Numbered from the stretch's first letter, positions 1 through 8,004 are shown. The stretch is DNA of 8,524 bases from Terriglobia bacterium (GCA_022866195.1 JALHUF010000258.1:1-8524), one strand, 5' to 3'. Made by a program: numbers and translations. The notes: generated by a model from the letters alone, not told the origin.

Positions 1-1392
1 AACAACGGCAACGGCACCTTCACTGACGTCACCGCCCGCGCCGGCGTGAAAGGCGAGGGCTACTCGATGGGTGTGGCCGTCGGCGACTACGACAACGATG
101 GTTGGGAAGATCTCTATGTGGTCGGCGTCAACCGCAACCAACTGTTTCACAACAATGGGGATGGGACGTTCACGGACGTGACCGAGGCGGCGGGGCTGAA
201 AGGCCTCGACCCCCAGCGAGGCAAGACCTGGTCCATCTGTGCCGGCTGGTTTGATTACGACAACGACGGGTGGCTAGACCTGTTTGTGGTGAATTATTGC
301 GTTTGGGGTCTCGACAAAGACCCTTTCTGCGGCTCCGAGTTCACGGGCGTGCGCGCCTACTGTCATCCCTCGAAGTTCGATCCCCTGCCCGATGCCCTCT
401 ACCACAACAACCGCGATGGCACGTTCACGGAGGTCTCTGCGGCCGCGGGCATCCGCCAGCATCTGGGCAAAGGTATGGGTGTGGCCTTCGCGGACTACGA
501 CGCGGATGGCTACCTGGACGTCTTCGTGGCCAACGACACCACCCGCAACTTTCTGTTTCACAACAATGGCGACGGGACCTTCAGCGAGCGCGGACTCCAG
601 GCGGGTGTAGCCTACAACGGCGACGGCTCGGCGTTGTCTTACATGGGAGCAGATTTTCGCGATGTGGACAATGACGGCCGCCCCGATATCTTTGTCACGG
701 CCATCTCCAACGAAACCTTCAGCTACTTCCACAACGAGGGCGGGGGCATCTTCGACGATTTCACCCATCCGAGCGGCCTGGGCCGGCTGAGCATCTTCTC
801 GAGCGGCTGGAGCAACGGCATCTTCGACCTCAATAACGACGGACGCAAGGACCTGTTCTCCGTCAATTCCCACGTCAACGACAACATTGGATTCGAGATG
901 AACGTCCCCTTCCAGCAGAGGAACTCCATCTTTGCCAATGCGGGAGACAGGTTCGTGGATGTCTCCGCCTCCGCCGGGGAGGACTTTCAGGTGGCTGCTG
1001 CCCATCGCGGTTGCGCCTTCGGAGACCTGGACAACGACGGCCGGATGGATGTTGTCGTCTCGCGCTTCGACGGGCCGGCGGAAGTTTTCCGGAACGTTTC
1101 CCCAGGCGGGAATCACTGGCTGCTGGTCAAGACGGTGGGCACGCGCAGCAACCGCGACGGGATCGGTGCCCAAATCCGGTTGGAATCGGCCAGCGGCGTT
1201 CAGTACAACCACGTTACAACCAGCGTCGGCTATGCCAGCTCCAGCAGTCGCCGCGTGCATTTCGGCCTTGCTCAGGATACGGTAGTCACGCGTTTAGAAA
1301 TTCGCTGGCCCAGCGGAGTGCGACAGGAGCTGCGCAACGTCCCCGCCGAGCAAATCCTCACCGTTCGAGAACCTGAGGGGAAGCAACCGTAA
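1..1392 (+). CDS. FG-GAP/VCBS repeat protein with C-terminal ASPIC/UnbV domain (CRTAC1 family), 5' partial
   Basis: The frame is open from base 1, so the gene starts outside the window; 463 codons are visible before TAA. The GTG at 46 lies inside a repeat and is not the start. Six calcium-binding-type loops of the D-x-D/N-x-D-G pattern followed by hydrophobic strands begin near fragment residues 29, 85, 165, 221, 276 and 342 (for example DYDNDGWLDLFVV). Between them, segments of the type LFHNNGDGTFTDVTEAAG recur. This is the layout of integrin-alpha-like beta-propeller (FG-GAP/VCBS) blades. Residues about 370-455 (from GNHWLLV, through GYASSS and HFGL, to IRWPSG) match the ASPIC/UnbV domain. 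Family members are usually exported and thought to act in surface binding or adhesion; no enzyme activity is established. The signal peptide, if any, lies upstream of the window. The gene ends 19 bp from the convergent TPR gene. Family assignment is firm, function is not. Confidence 0.93.
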   Translation, partial: NNGNGTFTDVTARAGVKGEGYSMGVAVGDYDNDGWEDLYVVGVNRNQLFHNNGDGTFTDVTEAAGLKGLDPQRGKTWSICAGWFDYDNDGWLDLFVVNYCVWGLDKDPFCGSEFTGVRAYCHPSKFDPLPDALYHNNRDGTFTEVSAAAGIRQHLGKGMGVAFADYDADGYLDVFVANDTTRNFLFHNNGDGTFSERGLQAGVAYNGDGSALSYMGADFRDVDNDGRPDIFVTAISNETFSYFHNEGGGIFDDFTHPSGLGRLSIFSSGWSNGIFDLNNDGRKDLFSVNSHVNDNIGFEMNVPFQQRNSIFANAGDRFVDVSASAGEDFQVAAAHRGCAFGDLDNDGRMDVVVSRFDGPAEVFRNVSPGGNHWLLVKTVGTRSNRDGIGAQIRLESASGVQYNHVTTSVGYASSSSRRVHFGLAQDTVVTRLEIRWPSGVRQELRNVPAEQILTVREPEGKQP

Positions 1393-1411
1393 GCGGGAGC
1401 AGTCAACGCGG

Positions 1412-2407
1412 CTAGTCAGCAAGGAGAGCAGCGCGCTGCGCGTGCAACGCGGCTGCCTCCTGGTCGCCCAGCGCGGTGTAGATGCGCGACAGCAGGAAGT
1501 GAACGCGGCGGTCGGGTTTGCCCGTGCGCAGGGCCGCTTCTGCCTGCTGGGCTGCTTCGGTCCACTGTTTCAGACGAAAGAGCACTCTTGCCAATTCGTA
1601 GTGGGCGTCGGAGTTTTGGGGCTCGAGCTTGAGGGCCTCCCGCAACTGTGCTGCGCTTTCCCTGAGGCGGTCAAGTTTGAAAAGAAAGCTGGCGTAAGCG
1701 ATGTAGATTCGCGCCTCGGGACGCGGCCCGCGCCGATTTACCTGGAGCCCCTGCGCGAACATTTTCTCTGCGGCGGCGGGCTGGCCCAGCAAATCCAGGG
1801 TTAGTGCCAGATTCTCATACGTGCGGACGCTTTGCGGGTTGAGCTTGAGGGCAGTCTCGAACGTCTCCTTGGCTTTTCCGAACTCATTGCGGAAGAAATA
1901 CGCGCGCCCGAAGAGAAACCACGTGTTTGAATCCTTGTCGTCCAGCCGCAGGGATTCGCGGTAGGCCGCGTCGGCGTGTGGCCAGTCCTTGCGGGCGGTG
2001 TAAATCATCGCGAGGGCCGTGTGCGCCTTGGCGTACTTATCGTCGAGCTGGAGAGCTTTCTTGGCAGACTCGTAGGCCGCGTCGAATTTCTCCTGATTGA
2101 ACTGCGCGCCCGCCAGCAAGCAGTAGGTTTCCGCTGATTCGTGAAACCGCAAGCTCTCCCGCAGGCACCGCTCCGCGAGGAGCGGCCGCCCGGTGGAGTA
2201 GAAGATCGTTCCCAGACGCAACTGGGCCTGAGGATAGTCGGGGTGGCCGGGGCCGATGCGAGCACAAAGCGCCTCCGCTTCCGCCGCCTTGCCCTCGCGA
2301 TAGTACTGCTCGGCGGTCACGAAGGCGTCGTCGTAGAGTTGGCCTTGAGAGGCAGGGGATAGGAACGCTAAGAGAAGGAGGGCGAGGTCAGCAACACACA
2401 CTTCCAT
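1412..2407 (-). CDS. Exported tetratricopeptide-repeat (TPR) protein
   Basis: This 331-residue protein is built almost entirely of TPR helices. Residues 1-22 have a short acidic start, a leucine-rich core (LALLLLAFL) and small residues (SPASQG), which suggests a Sec signal peptide; there is no lipobox cysteine after the core. About eight 34-residue TPR units follow from residue 26 to 330, with typical A/G-Y-P-positions such as ALQLDDKYAKAHTALAMIY, ALKLNPQSVRTYENLALTL and ALKLEPQNSDAHYELARVL. TPR solenoids are protein-interaction scaffolds, so a periplasmic or surface scaffold role is inferred; no partner domain is present. The ATG at 2407 is the first possible start, because an in-frame TAA lies 30 nt upstream; a GTG at codon 3 is an alternative. 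The gene is convergent with the ASPIC/UnbV gene and lies 178 bp downstream of the beta-helix gene on the same strand. The specific function is unknown. Confidence 0.9.
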   Translation of the reverse strand: MEVCVADLALLLLAFLSPASQGQLYDDAFVTAEQYYREGKAAEAEALCARIGPGHPDYPQAQLRLGTIFYSTGRPLLAERCLRESLRFHESAETYCLLAGAQFNQEKFDAAYESAKKALQLDDKYAKAHTALAMIYTARKDWPHADAAYRESLRLDDKDSNTWFLFGRAYFFRNEFGKAKETFETALKLNPQSVRTYENLALTLDLLGQPAAAEKMFAQGLQVNRRGPRPEARIYIAYASFLFKLDRLRESAAQLREALKLEPQNSDAHYELARVLFRLKQWTEAAQQAEAALRTGKPDRRVHFLLSRIYTALGDQEAAALHAQRAALLAD

Positions 2408-2417
2408 GGTCCGCGGG

Positions 2418-2436
2418 CGAACAGCGTTCGGTCCTT
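2418..2436 (-). promoter_or_regulatory. Possible Shine-Dalgarno plus spacer hairpin for the TPR gene
   Basis: Reading the minus strand, AAGGA (2436-2432) is the only purine-rich ribosome-binding candidate near the ATG at 2407, but it lies 24 nt away, too far for a normal site. Between them sits a perfect hairpin, CGAAC-GCT-GTTCG (2430-2418). If it folds, the effective spacing falls to about 11 nt. The hairpin and the distance are seen directly; the functional reading is speculative. Confidence 0.3.
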
Positions 2437-2455
2437 AGAGAGCGCGCCCGGACCA

Positions 2456-2464
2456 ACTATAGCA
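2456..2464 (-). promoter_or_regulatory. Candidate extended -10 promoter of the TPR gene
   Basis: On the minus strand the sequence TGC-TATAGT fits an extended -10 element (TGn followed by five of six matches to TATAAT). No recognisable -35 hexamer lies at normal spacing. Transcription would start near 2449, giving a leader of roughly 40 nt before the ATG at 2407. It lies in the 178-bp gap after the beta-helix gene and would allow the TPR gene to be expressed separately. This is a single-motif match in a GC-rich background, so confidence is low. Confidence 0.35.
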
Positions 2465-2585
2465 TAGCTGCGGTCAGGCGCGTTCGGCCCGCGTCCGGCG
2501 GTGGCGGAAATAAGCTGGTGGTTCTGTGGCTGTACCTGTCGCGAGCGGGGATTCACTTCGCGCCGCCTCGCGCAGACTGCCGAGA

Positions 2586-4133
2586 TTATTGCTCAGCGCC
2601 AATGTTCATCTTCTTCAGCGCGCGGAGCGCCTTCCCCCAATAGTCCAGGGTCCCGTAATCAAGAGTGTATTCAGTTCCCGCTTGCCGGCAGGGGGAATCC
2701 GGCAGCAGCCGGTAGGCGTCAAGCGGCAGCCGCCCCAGACCTCCCTGCCCTGCCGCCTTCAAGCGCGGGTCTGCCAGCAGCCCGTGACTCTCCTGTTCTG
2801 AGGCTTTCCGGAAGGCCTCGAAATCGGAAAACTCCTTCTCCCCCCAGACCATGTTCAGGGCTGAGAGCGAAAAGTAGGCATTGAAGTTGAAGCTGGTGTT
2901 CCCCGCTGCGGCTTCAGCCGGGACGCGCAGCACGGCCCGCCCGTCGGCTGCGATGGCAAGGTTGTTGAACACGCGGACGTTCGAGGGAAAGCCAGCCTCC
3001 TTATCTCCGCGGAAGTGAATGGCGGCTCCGGCCTCTGCGCCCTTGAAGAAGAAGACGTTGTTGTAAACGTCGGAATCCTGGAGCGTTCCATAGCAGAGGA
3101 TGCCGCCGTAGTCGTTCTTGCGGCCATCATTCTGGGAGATATTGAAACGCACGGCAGAGCGCGTAGTGAACCCGCGGCCACTGCCCATGAAGAGGTACCC
3201 CGCCCCGTCGTTGTCGTGCGAGTAGCAGTATTGAATAACGCAGTTCAGGCAGGACCAGTCGATGTCGAACCCGCCGCCATCGTGGACGCCGGGAGTGACG
3301 TTTTCGTAGGCTTCACAGAACTGGATGACGATGTTCTCGGAGTTCCAGCACCAGATACCGACGCGCGCATCCTGTTTCCAACCATTGCGGTAGGCCGTGC
3401 AGTATTCGATGACGCCGTCGCGGCCGCTGTAAATCTTGATACCGTCCCAACCGTTGCCGTAAGCCACTGAGCGCCGGATGGCGAGTCCGCGGACCTCGGC
3501 GAAATCCCTGCCCTGGATGAAGATTCCGCTGTCCTGGTTGTTATAGGAGACGCAATTCTCGATGACCACATCGTCGTAGTTGCCGTAGGTCCCTTCGCCC
3601 ACATGGATGCCGGAGCCACCGGCGTCGTGGGCCACGCAGTCACGAATGCGGATAAAACGATAGTGCGGTTGTCGTGGCCCGGCCCAGACCCTCATGGCAT
3701 CCTGCTTGGAATCCTTGCTGTTGGTGACTTCCAGCCCTTCGATGATCCAGGCGTCCTGGTTATAGATAAGCACGGCGGGGCCAGCGCCGCCGTCAATGAA
3801 CGGCCGCGCTCCTTCCCCGTAGGCGGCCAGGCGGATGGGTTTTTGTGGTGTCACGCTTCCTTTCGGCTGAAGCGTGCCCTGCCAGCGCCCGCCCCGCTTC
3901 AACACGATTTCGTCGCCCGGCTGGAACGTCTTGGCATTGACCTTCTCGAGCGAGCGCCAGGCTTCGGCTGGGCTCAGGCCGGAACGCGAATCGTTTCCAG
4001 AAGCTGAATCCACGTGGTAGCCTGACGCCCAAGCCGGCATGCCCGCCCAGGCAAGGAACAGAAGCAGCGCGCAGACAACAAAGCCCCGACGGCCAGCGTT
4101 AGATTTTGAGGCCAAGAGTGACAGGGTGGACAA
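2586..4133 (-). CDS. Secreted right-handed parallel beta-helix protein (pectate-lyase-like fold)
   Basis: This 515-residue protein has an N-terminal Sec signal: RR at residues 15-16, a hydrophobic core at 17-31 and an AWA cleavage motif ending at 36. Residues 39-112 form the entry cap common in this family (YHVDSASGND, then GDEIVLKRGGRWQG). From about 125 to 404 there are rungs of about 22 residues with the pattern I-x-x-C/S-x-A/S-Y/H-x-N/D followed by G-I/F-x-I, for example IENCVSYNNQDSGIFIQG and IQYCYSHDNDGAGYLFMG. This is the stack of a right-handed parallel beta-helix (Beta_helix/NosD-like). The C-terminus (DYWG ... NIGAEQ) is a degenerate form of the closing D-x-G ... DIGAYE motif. Many relatives act on polysaccharides as lyases or hydrolases, but no catalytic set can be assigned here. 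The start is TTG, supported by AAGGAG seven bases upstream. The gene follows the receptor gene by 86 bp on the same strand. Fold is well supported, substrate unknown. Confidence 0.9.
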   Translation of the reverse strand: MSTLSLLASKSNAGRRGFVVCALLLFLAWAGMPAWASGYHVDSASGNDSRSGLSPAEAWRSLEKVNAKTFQPGDEIVLKRGGRWQGTLQPKGSVTPQKPIRLAAYGEGARPFIDGGAGPAVLIYNQDAWIIEGLEVTNSKDSKQDAMRVWAGPRQPHYRFIRIRDCVAHDAGGSGIHVGEGTYGNYDDVVIENCVSYNNQDSGIFIQGRDFAEVRGLAIRRSVAYGNGWDGIKIYSGRDGVIEYCTAYRNGWKQDARVGIWCWNSENIVIQFCEAYENVTPGVHDGGGFDIDWSCLNCVIQYCYSHDNDGAGYLFMGSGRGFTTRSAVRFNISQNDGRKNDYGGILCYGTLQDSDVYNNVFFFKGAEAGAAIHFRGDKEAGFPSNVRVFNNLAIAADGRAVLRVPAEAAAGNTSFNFNAYFSLSALNMVWGEKEFSDFEAFRKASEQESHGLLADPRLKAAGQGGLGRLPLDAYRLLPDSPCRQAGTEYTLDYGTLDYWGKALRALKKMNIGAEQ

Positions 4134-4140
4134 GGGAATT

Positions 4141-4146
4141 CTCCTT
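4141..4146 (-). promoter_or_regulatory. Ribosome binding site supporting the TTG start of the beta-helix gene
   Basis: On the minus strand AAGGAG is followed by AATTCCC (7 nt) and then TTG at 4133-4131. This spacing is optimal. No ATG or GTG lies close by in the frame that would keep a signal peptide, so the site fixes a rare TTG initiation codon. Confidence 0.7.
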
Positions 4147-4178
4147 CGGGCGAGTTTCTTCGAGGCGGGAAAGAAAGC

Positions 4179-4203
4179 AGGGGCGGGTTTGAAACCCGCC
4201 CCT
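4179..4203 (-). terminator. Strong hairpin between receptor and beta-helix genes, probable terminator or attenuator
   Basis: The arms AGGGGCGGGTTT and AAACCCGCCCCT (12 bp each) are perfectly complementary around one central base, so the hairpin has a stem of about 11 bp with a minimal loop. It begins 16 nt after the receptor stop codon. In the direction of receptor transcription the stem is followed by TGCTTTCTTTCCC, a pyrimidine-rich but imperfect T tract. It would stop or reduce transcription into the beta-helix gene. Being symmetrical, it could also be a copy of a dispersed intergenic repeat. Confidence 0.7.
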
Positions 4204-4219
4204 ACTCAGTGTTAGGTGG

Positions 4220-7200
4220 TTACCACTCGAACCGGGCACCAATCTGTCCCTCACGGGGTGAGCCAACAATGCCAGTTACGTAGCCAAAGGGCTGCCCCGA
4301 AGGATTGCCAATGTTGGTGTTGGGATCCCGGAAGTGATGCCGGTTGAAGATATTTAACATGTCAATACGGAACTGCATTCTGAACCGCTCGGCAAACCGG
4401 AAGTTCTTCAGGAGCGTTACATCTTCGTTCGAATAGCCGAAGCCGCGGAAATCACTGCGGTACATCGGCACCGTGCCCAGATCGCCGTAAGCGGGATTGG
4501 AGAAGTTGGCAGGATCGAAGTAGAGGTTTCCCGCGGCGCCGGGGTCGCCATAGTTGAAGTTCTCGGCCTTGAACGTGCGCTGGTAGTTGCCGTCGGGGTT
4601 CCGGACCGCGTAAATGGGCCTTTCCCAGCCGGCGTACCAGTTGTTGGAGTTTACCCCGATCGGAGAGCCGGAGTTGTACTTGATCATGGTGCCGAGGGTC
4701 CATCCGCCGACGAAGGCGTTAAGGACCCCGCCGGCATCGGAGGCGAAACGCTTGCCCTTCCCGAAAGGCAACTCGTACATGACGTAGCCCTTGACGATAT
4801 GCTTCTGATCGTAGAAGAGCGGCGCCCTGGCTTCCTCGTCCAGTTTGGTCACGTCCTGGAGCGGGCCGGTATACCAGGTCTCCTGGAACCCTCCATAGGA
4901 ATCCTGAAGGTTGCCGTGGGAGCTTCCTAGCGTGTAACTGAGCTGGGTGGCCAAGCCGCGCGTTGAGCGCTTGGTCAGAGAAAAGTAAAGGGAGTTGTAG
5001 TCGGACTTCCCCAGCGGCGAACCCACGTGCAGGATGGGTCCGCCCCAAACCCCGTTCTGCCAAACCTGTGGGTACGGGAGCAAGGCGGCGAAGGAATAGG
5101 AGGAGAAGCCCGGGTAGGGATAGGGGACACCCGAGGCGGCCGCCGAACCTTCATCCCAGACCCAGTTCCATTCGCTCCAGGAATTGATCAGCCGGGACAA
5201 GGCTTTTATGTCGGGCTGGTTCCCTTCCAGGTTGCCGCTTTGCAGCCGCTTCCCCCGGTTCCCAGTGTACATGACGTCAAAGCGCAGGTCCCTGCCGAGC
5301 TCAAACTGTGCGCCCAGGTTCCACTGGTGTACATAACCGGCGAAGAGGCTGCGAGGATTCACGTTAACCATTCCCCACTGAGCGAAATCGGGATCCTTGA
5401 CAGGGGGCTCGAATACGCCGGGATACCCACTGTCCCAGTCGAAGGCGGGGGTTTGGTCGGAGTTTTGCAGAACGCGGTTGACTCCACGATAACCCGGCGC
5501 GAAGCCGTACGGCACGCCGAACCAATAGTTCATACCGAGGGGCGAGTAGAAGACACCGTAGGCCCCACGGATTACCGCCAGGGGGGTAAGCTGGTACGCT
5601 ACTCCCACGTGCGGCGCGAATGCCTTCCAGTCGCGCGCGGTTTCGAAACTGTCCTTGCCGTCCTTGGCAAAAACCAGTGTCCCGGGCACTCCGAACGACT
5701 GGCTGATAGCCTGCTTGTCGAAGTTGGCCCAATGGCCATACTTCTCGTGGTACGGAAGAGTAACTTCCCACCGCAGGTCATACGTGAGGGTCAACTTGCT
5801 GTTCACCTTGAAATCGTCCTGGGCGAAGACCGAGAACGTCTTGCGCCGTCCATAGAGGTCCCAAGGCGTCTGCTGGGTGGCACTGTTAACCGCCCCTAGC
5901 AGGAAGCTGGCAAACCCAAAGCCCACATTGTTCTGCCAAGCTTCCCCGGGAGCGCCGGTTTGGTACGCGTCGAAGCCGAAGTTCAAGTACGGCGTAGACG
6001 CGTGGCTGCTTAGCTGCATGAAGCGCATGTCCACACCGAACTTCAGGGTGTGCCGGCCCGTGACCCAGGTGAGAGCCTCGTTCGCAATGTAAATATTGGA
6101 GACATAGAAATCCGACCAGCTAGCTCCGATCCGCTCTGTCCCCACGCCGTTGACTGTGGGCCGGGTATCAGGCCCGAAGGTGATCACCGGGAAGTTCCTG
6201 GCGCCCGTCGTGCCGAACCCGAGGAACTCAGGCCAATCTTGCGTCTTTGATGCCTCCGTGTAACTGGGGTTCCGGTAGCGGCCGTAAGTGAAGCTGAGTA
6301 CATTCAGCACATTCGGCGAAATGCTGGAGGTCTGGTTCAAAGCGAACCGGCGGCTGGTGACCTCTTGCTTGCGCGAGTTGGCCAGCGGCCCTCCGGCCTT
6401 GTTGGGATCCTTGGGGTCCCAGATGCCCCCTTGGTCCACCAGGATGCGCGGCCGTTCTGTCCAGACGAAGTGCCCACTGAGTTTGTTCTTGTCCGAGAAA
6501 TTGTGGTCAGCTTTGAAGGTGAGCTGCGTCTGGTGGAACCAGGGGTCGTTCTGGCGAGTGATGGCGCTGTTGTTGACCAGCCCCGGCCCCATGGGTGCAT
6601 AGGAGGTCCGGAAGATGTCCACGATCTTCGACGACACGTCGCTGAATCTACCGGACGGGATGACATTCGCGTCGCCAGTAATCGGCAAACCGGTAAGGAG
6701 ATCAAAACCGAAGCCGTCGCGGACCATCCCGCTCCGGGCCGCGGTCAAGCCCGTGACCGGATCGACGGCGCCTGCCGTGACGGTGCGCTGCGTGGCCGGG
6801 TCATAAATCATCCCTGAGTACACCGGACGGCCCAGACGATCGGTTCCCAGCACATTGTTGGTATCGAGCAACGCGCTGAAATTGCCGTCGAGGAAATCAG
6901 GTATCGGCACGGTCTTGTCCAAAGACCCTAAGACAAACCTTTCCTGCATGTACTTCTCGAAGGCCCCGAAGACGAAGGTCTTGTTCTTGATGAGGGGGCC
7001 GCCGGCGCTGAAACCATACACGAATTGGCGGTCCCTGTCCCGCTTGTTTCCGGCAAAGTTGTTCTGCCACGTGTTGGCATTCAGCAGCTCATTGTGTAGG
7101 AACCCGAAGGCGCTGCCGTGGAAGGTATTGGTGCCCGATTTCAGGGTGAATTTGTAGGCCCCGCCCCCCGTACGACCATCCTCGGCGCGGACCCCGCTCG

Positions 7201-7849
7201 TTTCAACTTTGAACTCTTCGACAGCTTCCATGCTGGGGCTGGATTCGCCGATGTGGCCACCGATCTGCACTACGGCCGAAGTCCCGTCAATCAGGACTTC
7301 CTTGGTGAACGCTAGGCTCCCGGCAATGTGCGAAGTCCAGTTGTCACCCTCGACGGTGGGAACGACGGCGTAGGCGAAGTTTTCCAGCGACCGGCCGCCA
7401 CTGACGGTAAGCGGCAAGTCGGTAACCACCTGGCTCCGCATGCCGCTGCCCACTTGCGTTTGGCTGGTCTCTAGAATGCTGGCCTCGGCGGTAACCGTGA
7501 CGCTTTCCGTTACGGCCCCCACTTGCAGCGCGGCATCCAATCGCACCACTTGCGCGATCCCCACCGTGATGCCGCTCCGGTCATAGGTCTTGAAGCCCTG
7601 TTTGCTGAAAGCGACGGTGTATCTTCCAATGGGAAGATTCAGAATGGAGTACAGACCTACGTCATTGGTGGTGGCGCTGGTCTGGACTTTGGTGTCGGCA
7701 TTGGTTGCCGTCACTTGGACGCCAGGCACAACGGCTCCGGTCGGGTCCGTGACCGTGCCAGTGATTGCTCCGCGGTCCGCCTGTGCCCAGAGGAATCCCG
7801 CCATGAGCAATTGGGCCAACAGCCCAAATACAATAGTTCCCCTCTTCAT
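4220..7849 (-). CDS. Oar-like TonB-dependent outer-membrane receptor with carboxypeptidase-regulatory domain
   Basis: This 1209-residue outer-membrane receptor is predicted to import a large ligand, or to move substrate across the outer membrane, with energy from TonB-ExbBD. Residues 1-24 are a signal peptide (MKRG, hydrophobic core, WAQA cleavage site). Residues 26-106 are a CarboxypepD_reg domain (ITGTVTDPTGAVVPGVQVTA ... GLYSILNLPIGRYTV). ESVTVTAE at about 115-122 resembles a TonB box. A plug-like region follows to about 240 (including VLIDGT, EEFKVETSG and KSGTNTFHGSAFGF). The rest is a long beta-barrel ending in the aromatic ARFEW, as outer-membrane proteins do. The frame extends upstream to 8014, but the ATG at 7849 is chosen because it has AGGAGG five bases upstream, begins a real signal peptide and leaves the operator non-coding. 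There is no SusD gene beside it, as is usual for acidobacterial receptors. Substrate is unknown; the LacI-type operator suggests a carbohydrate. It lies upstream of the beta-helix gene. Confidence 0.95.
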   Translation of the reverse strand: MKRGTIVFGLLAQLLMAGFLWAQADRGAITGTVTDPTGAVVPGVQVTATNADTKVQTSATTNDVGLYSILNLPIGRYTVAFSKQGFKTYDRSGITVGIAQVVRLDAALQVGAVTESVTVTAEASILETSQTQVGSGMRSQVVTDLPLTVSGGRSLENFAYAVVPTVEGDNWTSHIAGSLAFTKEVLIDGTSAVVQIGGHIGESSPSMEAVEEFKVETSGVRAEDGRTGGGAYKFTLKSGTNTFHGSAFGFLHNELLNANTWQNNFAGNKRDRDRQFVYGFSAGGPLIKNKTFVFGAFEKYMQERFVLGSLDKTVPIPDFLDGNFSALLDTNNVLGTDRLGRPVYSGMIYDPATQRTVTAGAVDPVTGLTAARSGMVRDGFGFDLLTGLPITGDANVIPSGRFSDVSSKIVDIFRTSYAPMGPGLVNNSAITRQNDPWFHQTQLTFKADHNFSDKNKLSGHFVWTERPRILVDQGGIWDPKDPNKAGGPLANSRKQEVTSRRFALNQTSSISPNVLNVLSFTYGRYRNPSYTEASKTQDWPEFLGFGTTGARNFPVITFGPDTRPTVNGVGTERIGASWSDFYVSNIYIANEALTWVTGRHTLKFGVDMRFMQLSSHASTPYLNFGFDAYQTGAPGEAWQNNVGFGFASFLLGAVNSATQQTPWDLYGRRKTFSVFAQDDFKVNSKLTLTYDLRWEVTLPYHEKYGHWANFDKQAISQSFGVPGTLVFAKDGKDSFETARDWKAFAPHVGVAYQLTPLAVIRGAYGVFYSPLGMNYWFGVPYGFAPGYRGVNRVLQNSDQTPAFDWDSGYPGVFEPPVKDPDFAQWGMVNVNPRSLFAGYVHQWNLGAQFELGRDLRFDVMYTGNRGKRLQSGNLEGNQPDIKALSRLINSWSEWNWVWDEGSAAASGVPYPYPGFSSYSFAALLPYPQVWQNGVWGGPILHVGSPLGKSDYNSLYFSLTKRSTRGLATQLSYTLGSSHGNLQDSYGGFQETWYTGPLQDVTKLDEEARAPLFYDQKHIVKGYVMYELPFGKGKRFASDAGGVLNAFVGGWTLGTMIKYNSGSPIGVNSNNWYAGWERPIYAVRNPDGNYQRTFKAENFNYGDPGAAGNLYFDPANFSNPAYGDLGTVPMYRSDFRGFGYSNEDVTLLKNFRFAERFRMQFRIDMLNIFNRHHFRDPNTNIGNPSGQPFGYVTGIVGSPREGQIGARFEW

Positions 7850-7854
7850 AATTC

Positions 7855-7860
7855 CCTCCT
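7855..7860 (-). promoter_or_regulatory. Ribosome binding site of the TonB-dependent receptor
   Basis: AGGAGG on the minus strand, five bases before the ATG at 7849-7847, is a near-perfect anti-16S match. It decides the start: the 55 extra codons of the open frame upstream (to 8014) have no comparable site and would run through the operator. Confidence 0.8.
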
Positions 7861-7984
7861 CTATACTGTGCCAATCCCGACGCCAAGAATTGCTATGCGC
7901 GCTCCAGCGGGCTGGCTTTTCAAATTCTGCGGCGGTCGAATTAGCTTCTCGTGGCGAGGTTAACAGACCAACGAGCAGCCTCAC

Positions 7985-7998
7985 TGCAAGCGCTTGCA
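7985..7998 (-). promoter_or_regulatory. LacI/GalR-family operator in front of the receptor gene
   Basis: TGCAAGCGCTTGCA is a perfect 14-bp palindrome with the central CG and the TGnAAnCGnTTnCA pattern bound by LacI/GalR-family repressors (compare CcpA cre and PurR sites). It begins six bases downstream of the -10 box, so it should cover the transcription start, the position where binding blocks initiation. It lies 136-149 bp upstream of the receptor ATG. The cognate regulator gene is not in the window. The palindrome and its placement are seen; regulator identity and inducer are inferred. Confidence 0.75.
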
Positions 7999-8004
7999 CC
8001 CCAG

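Noticed and set aside
46..48. GTG as start of the ASPIC/UnbV gene
   Set aside because: The same frame continues upstream to base 1 with a propeller motif (NNGNGTFTDVTARAG), so the gene is truncated by the window edge.
274..1260. A 328-codon open frame antisense to the ASPIC/UnbV gene
   Set aside because: It mirrors the repetitive GC-rich propeller codons, has no recognisable domain, and the plus-strand frame carries unmistakable calcium-loop repeats and the ASPIC/UnbV domain.
2368..2556. A 62-codon minus-strand frame overlapping the TPR start
   Set aside because: It overlaps the TPR signal peptide in another frame, shows no domain, and lies across the candidate promoter.
5027..5899. A 290-codon plus-strand frame inside the receptor gene
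   Set aside because: It is antisense to a clear beta-barrel and lacks any recognisable domain.
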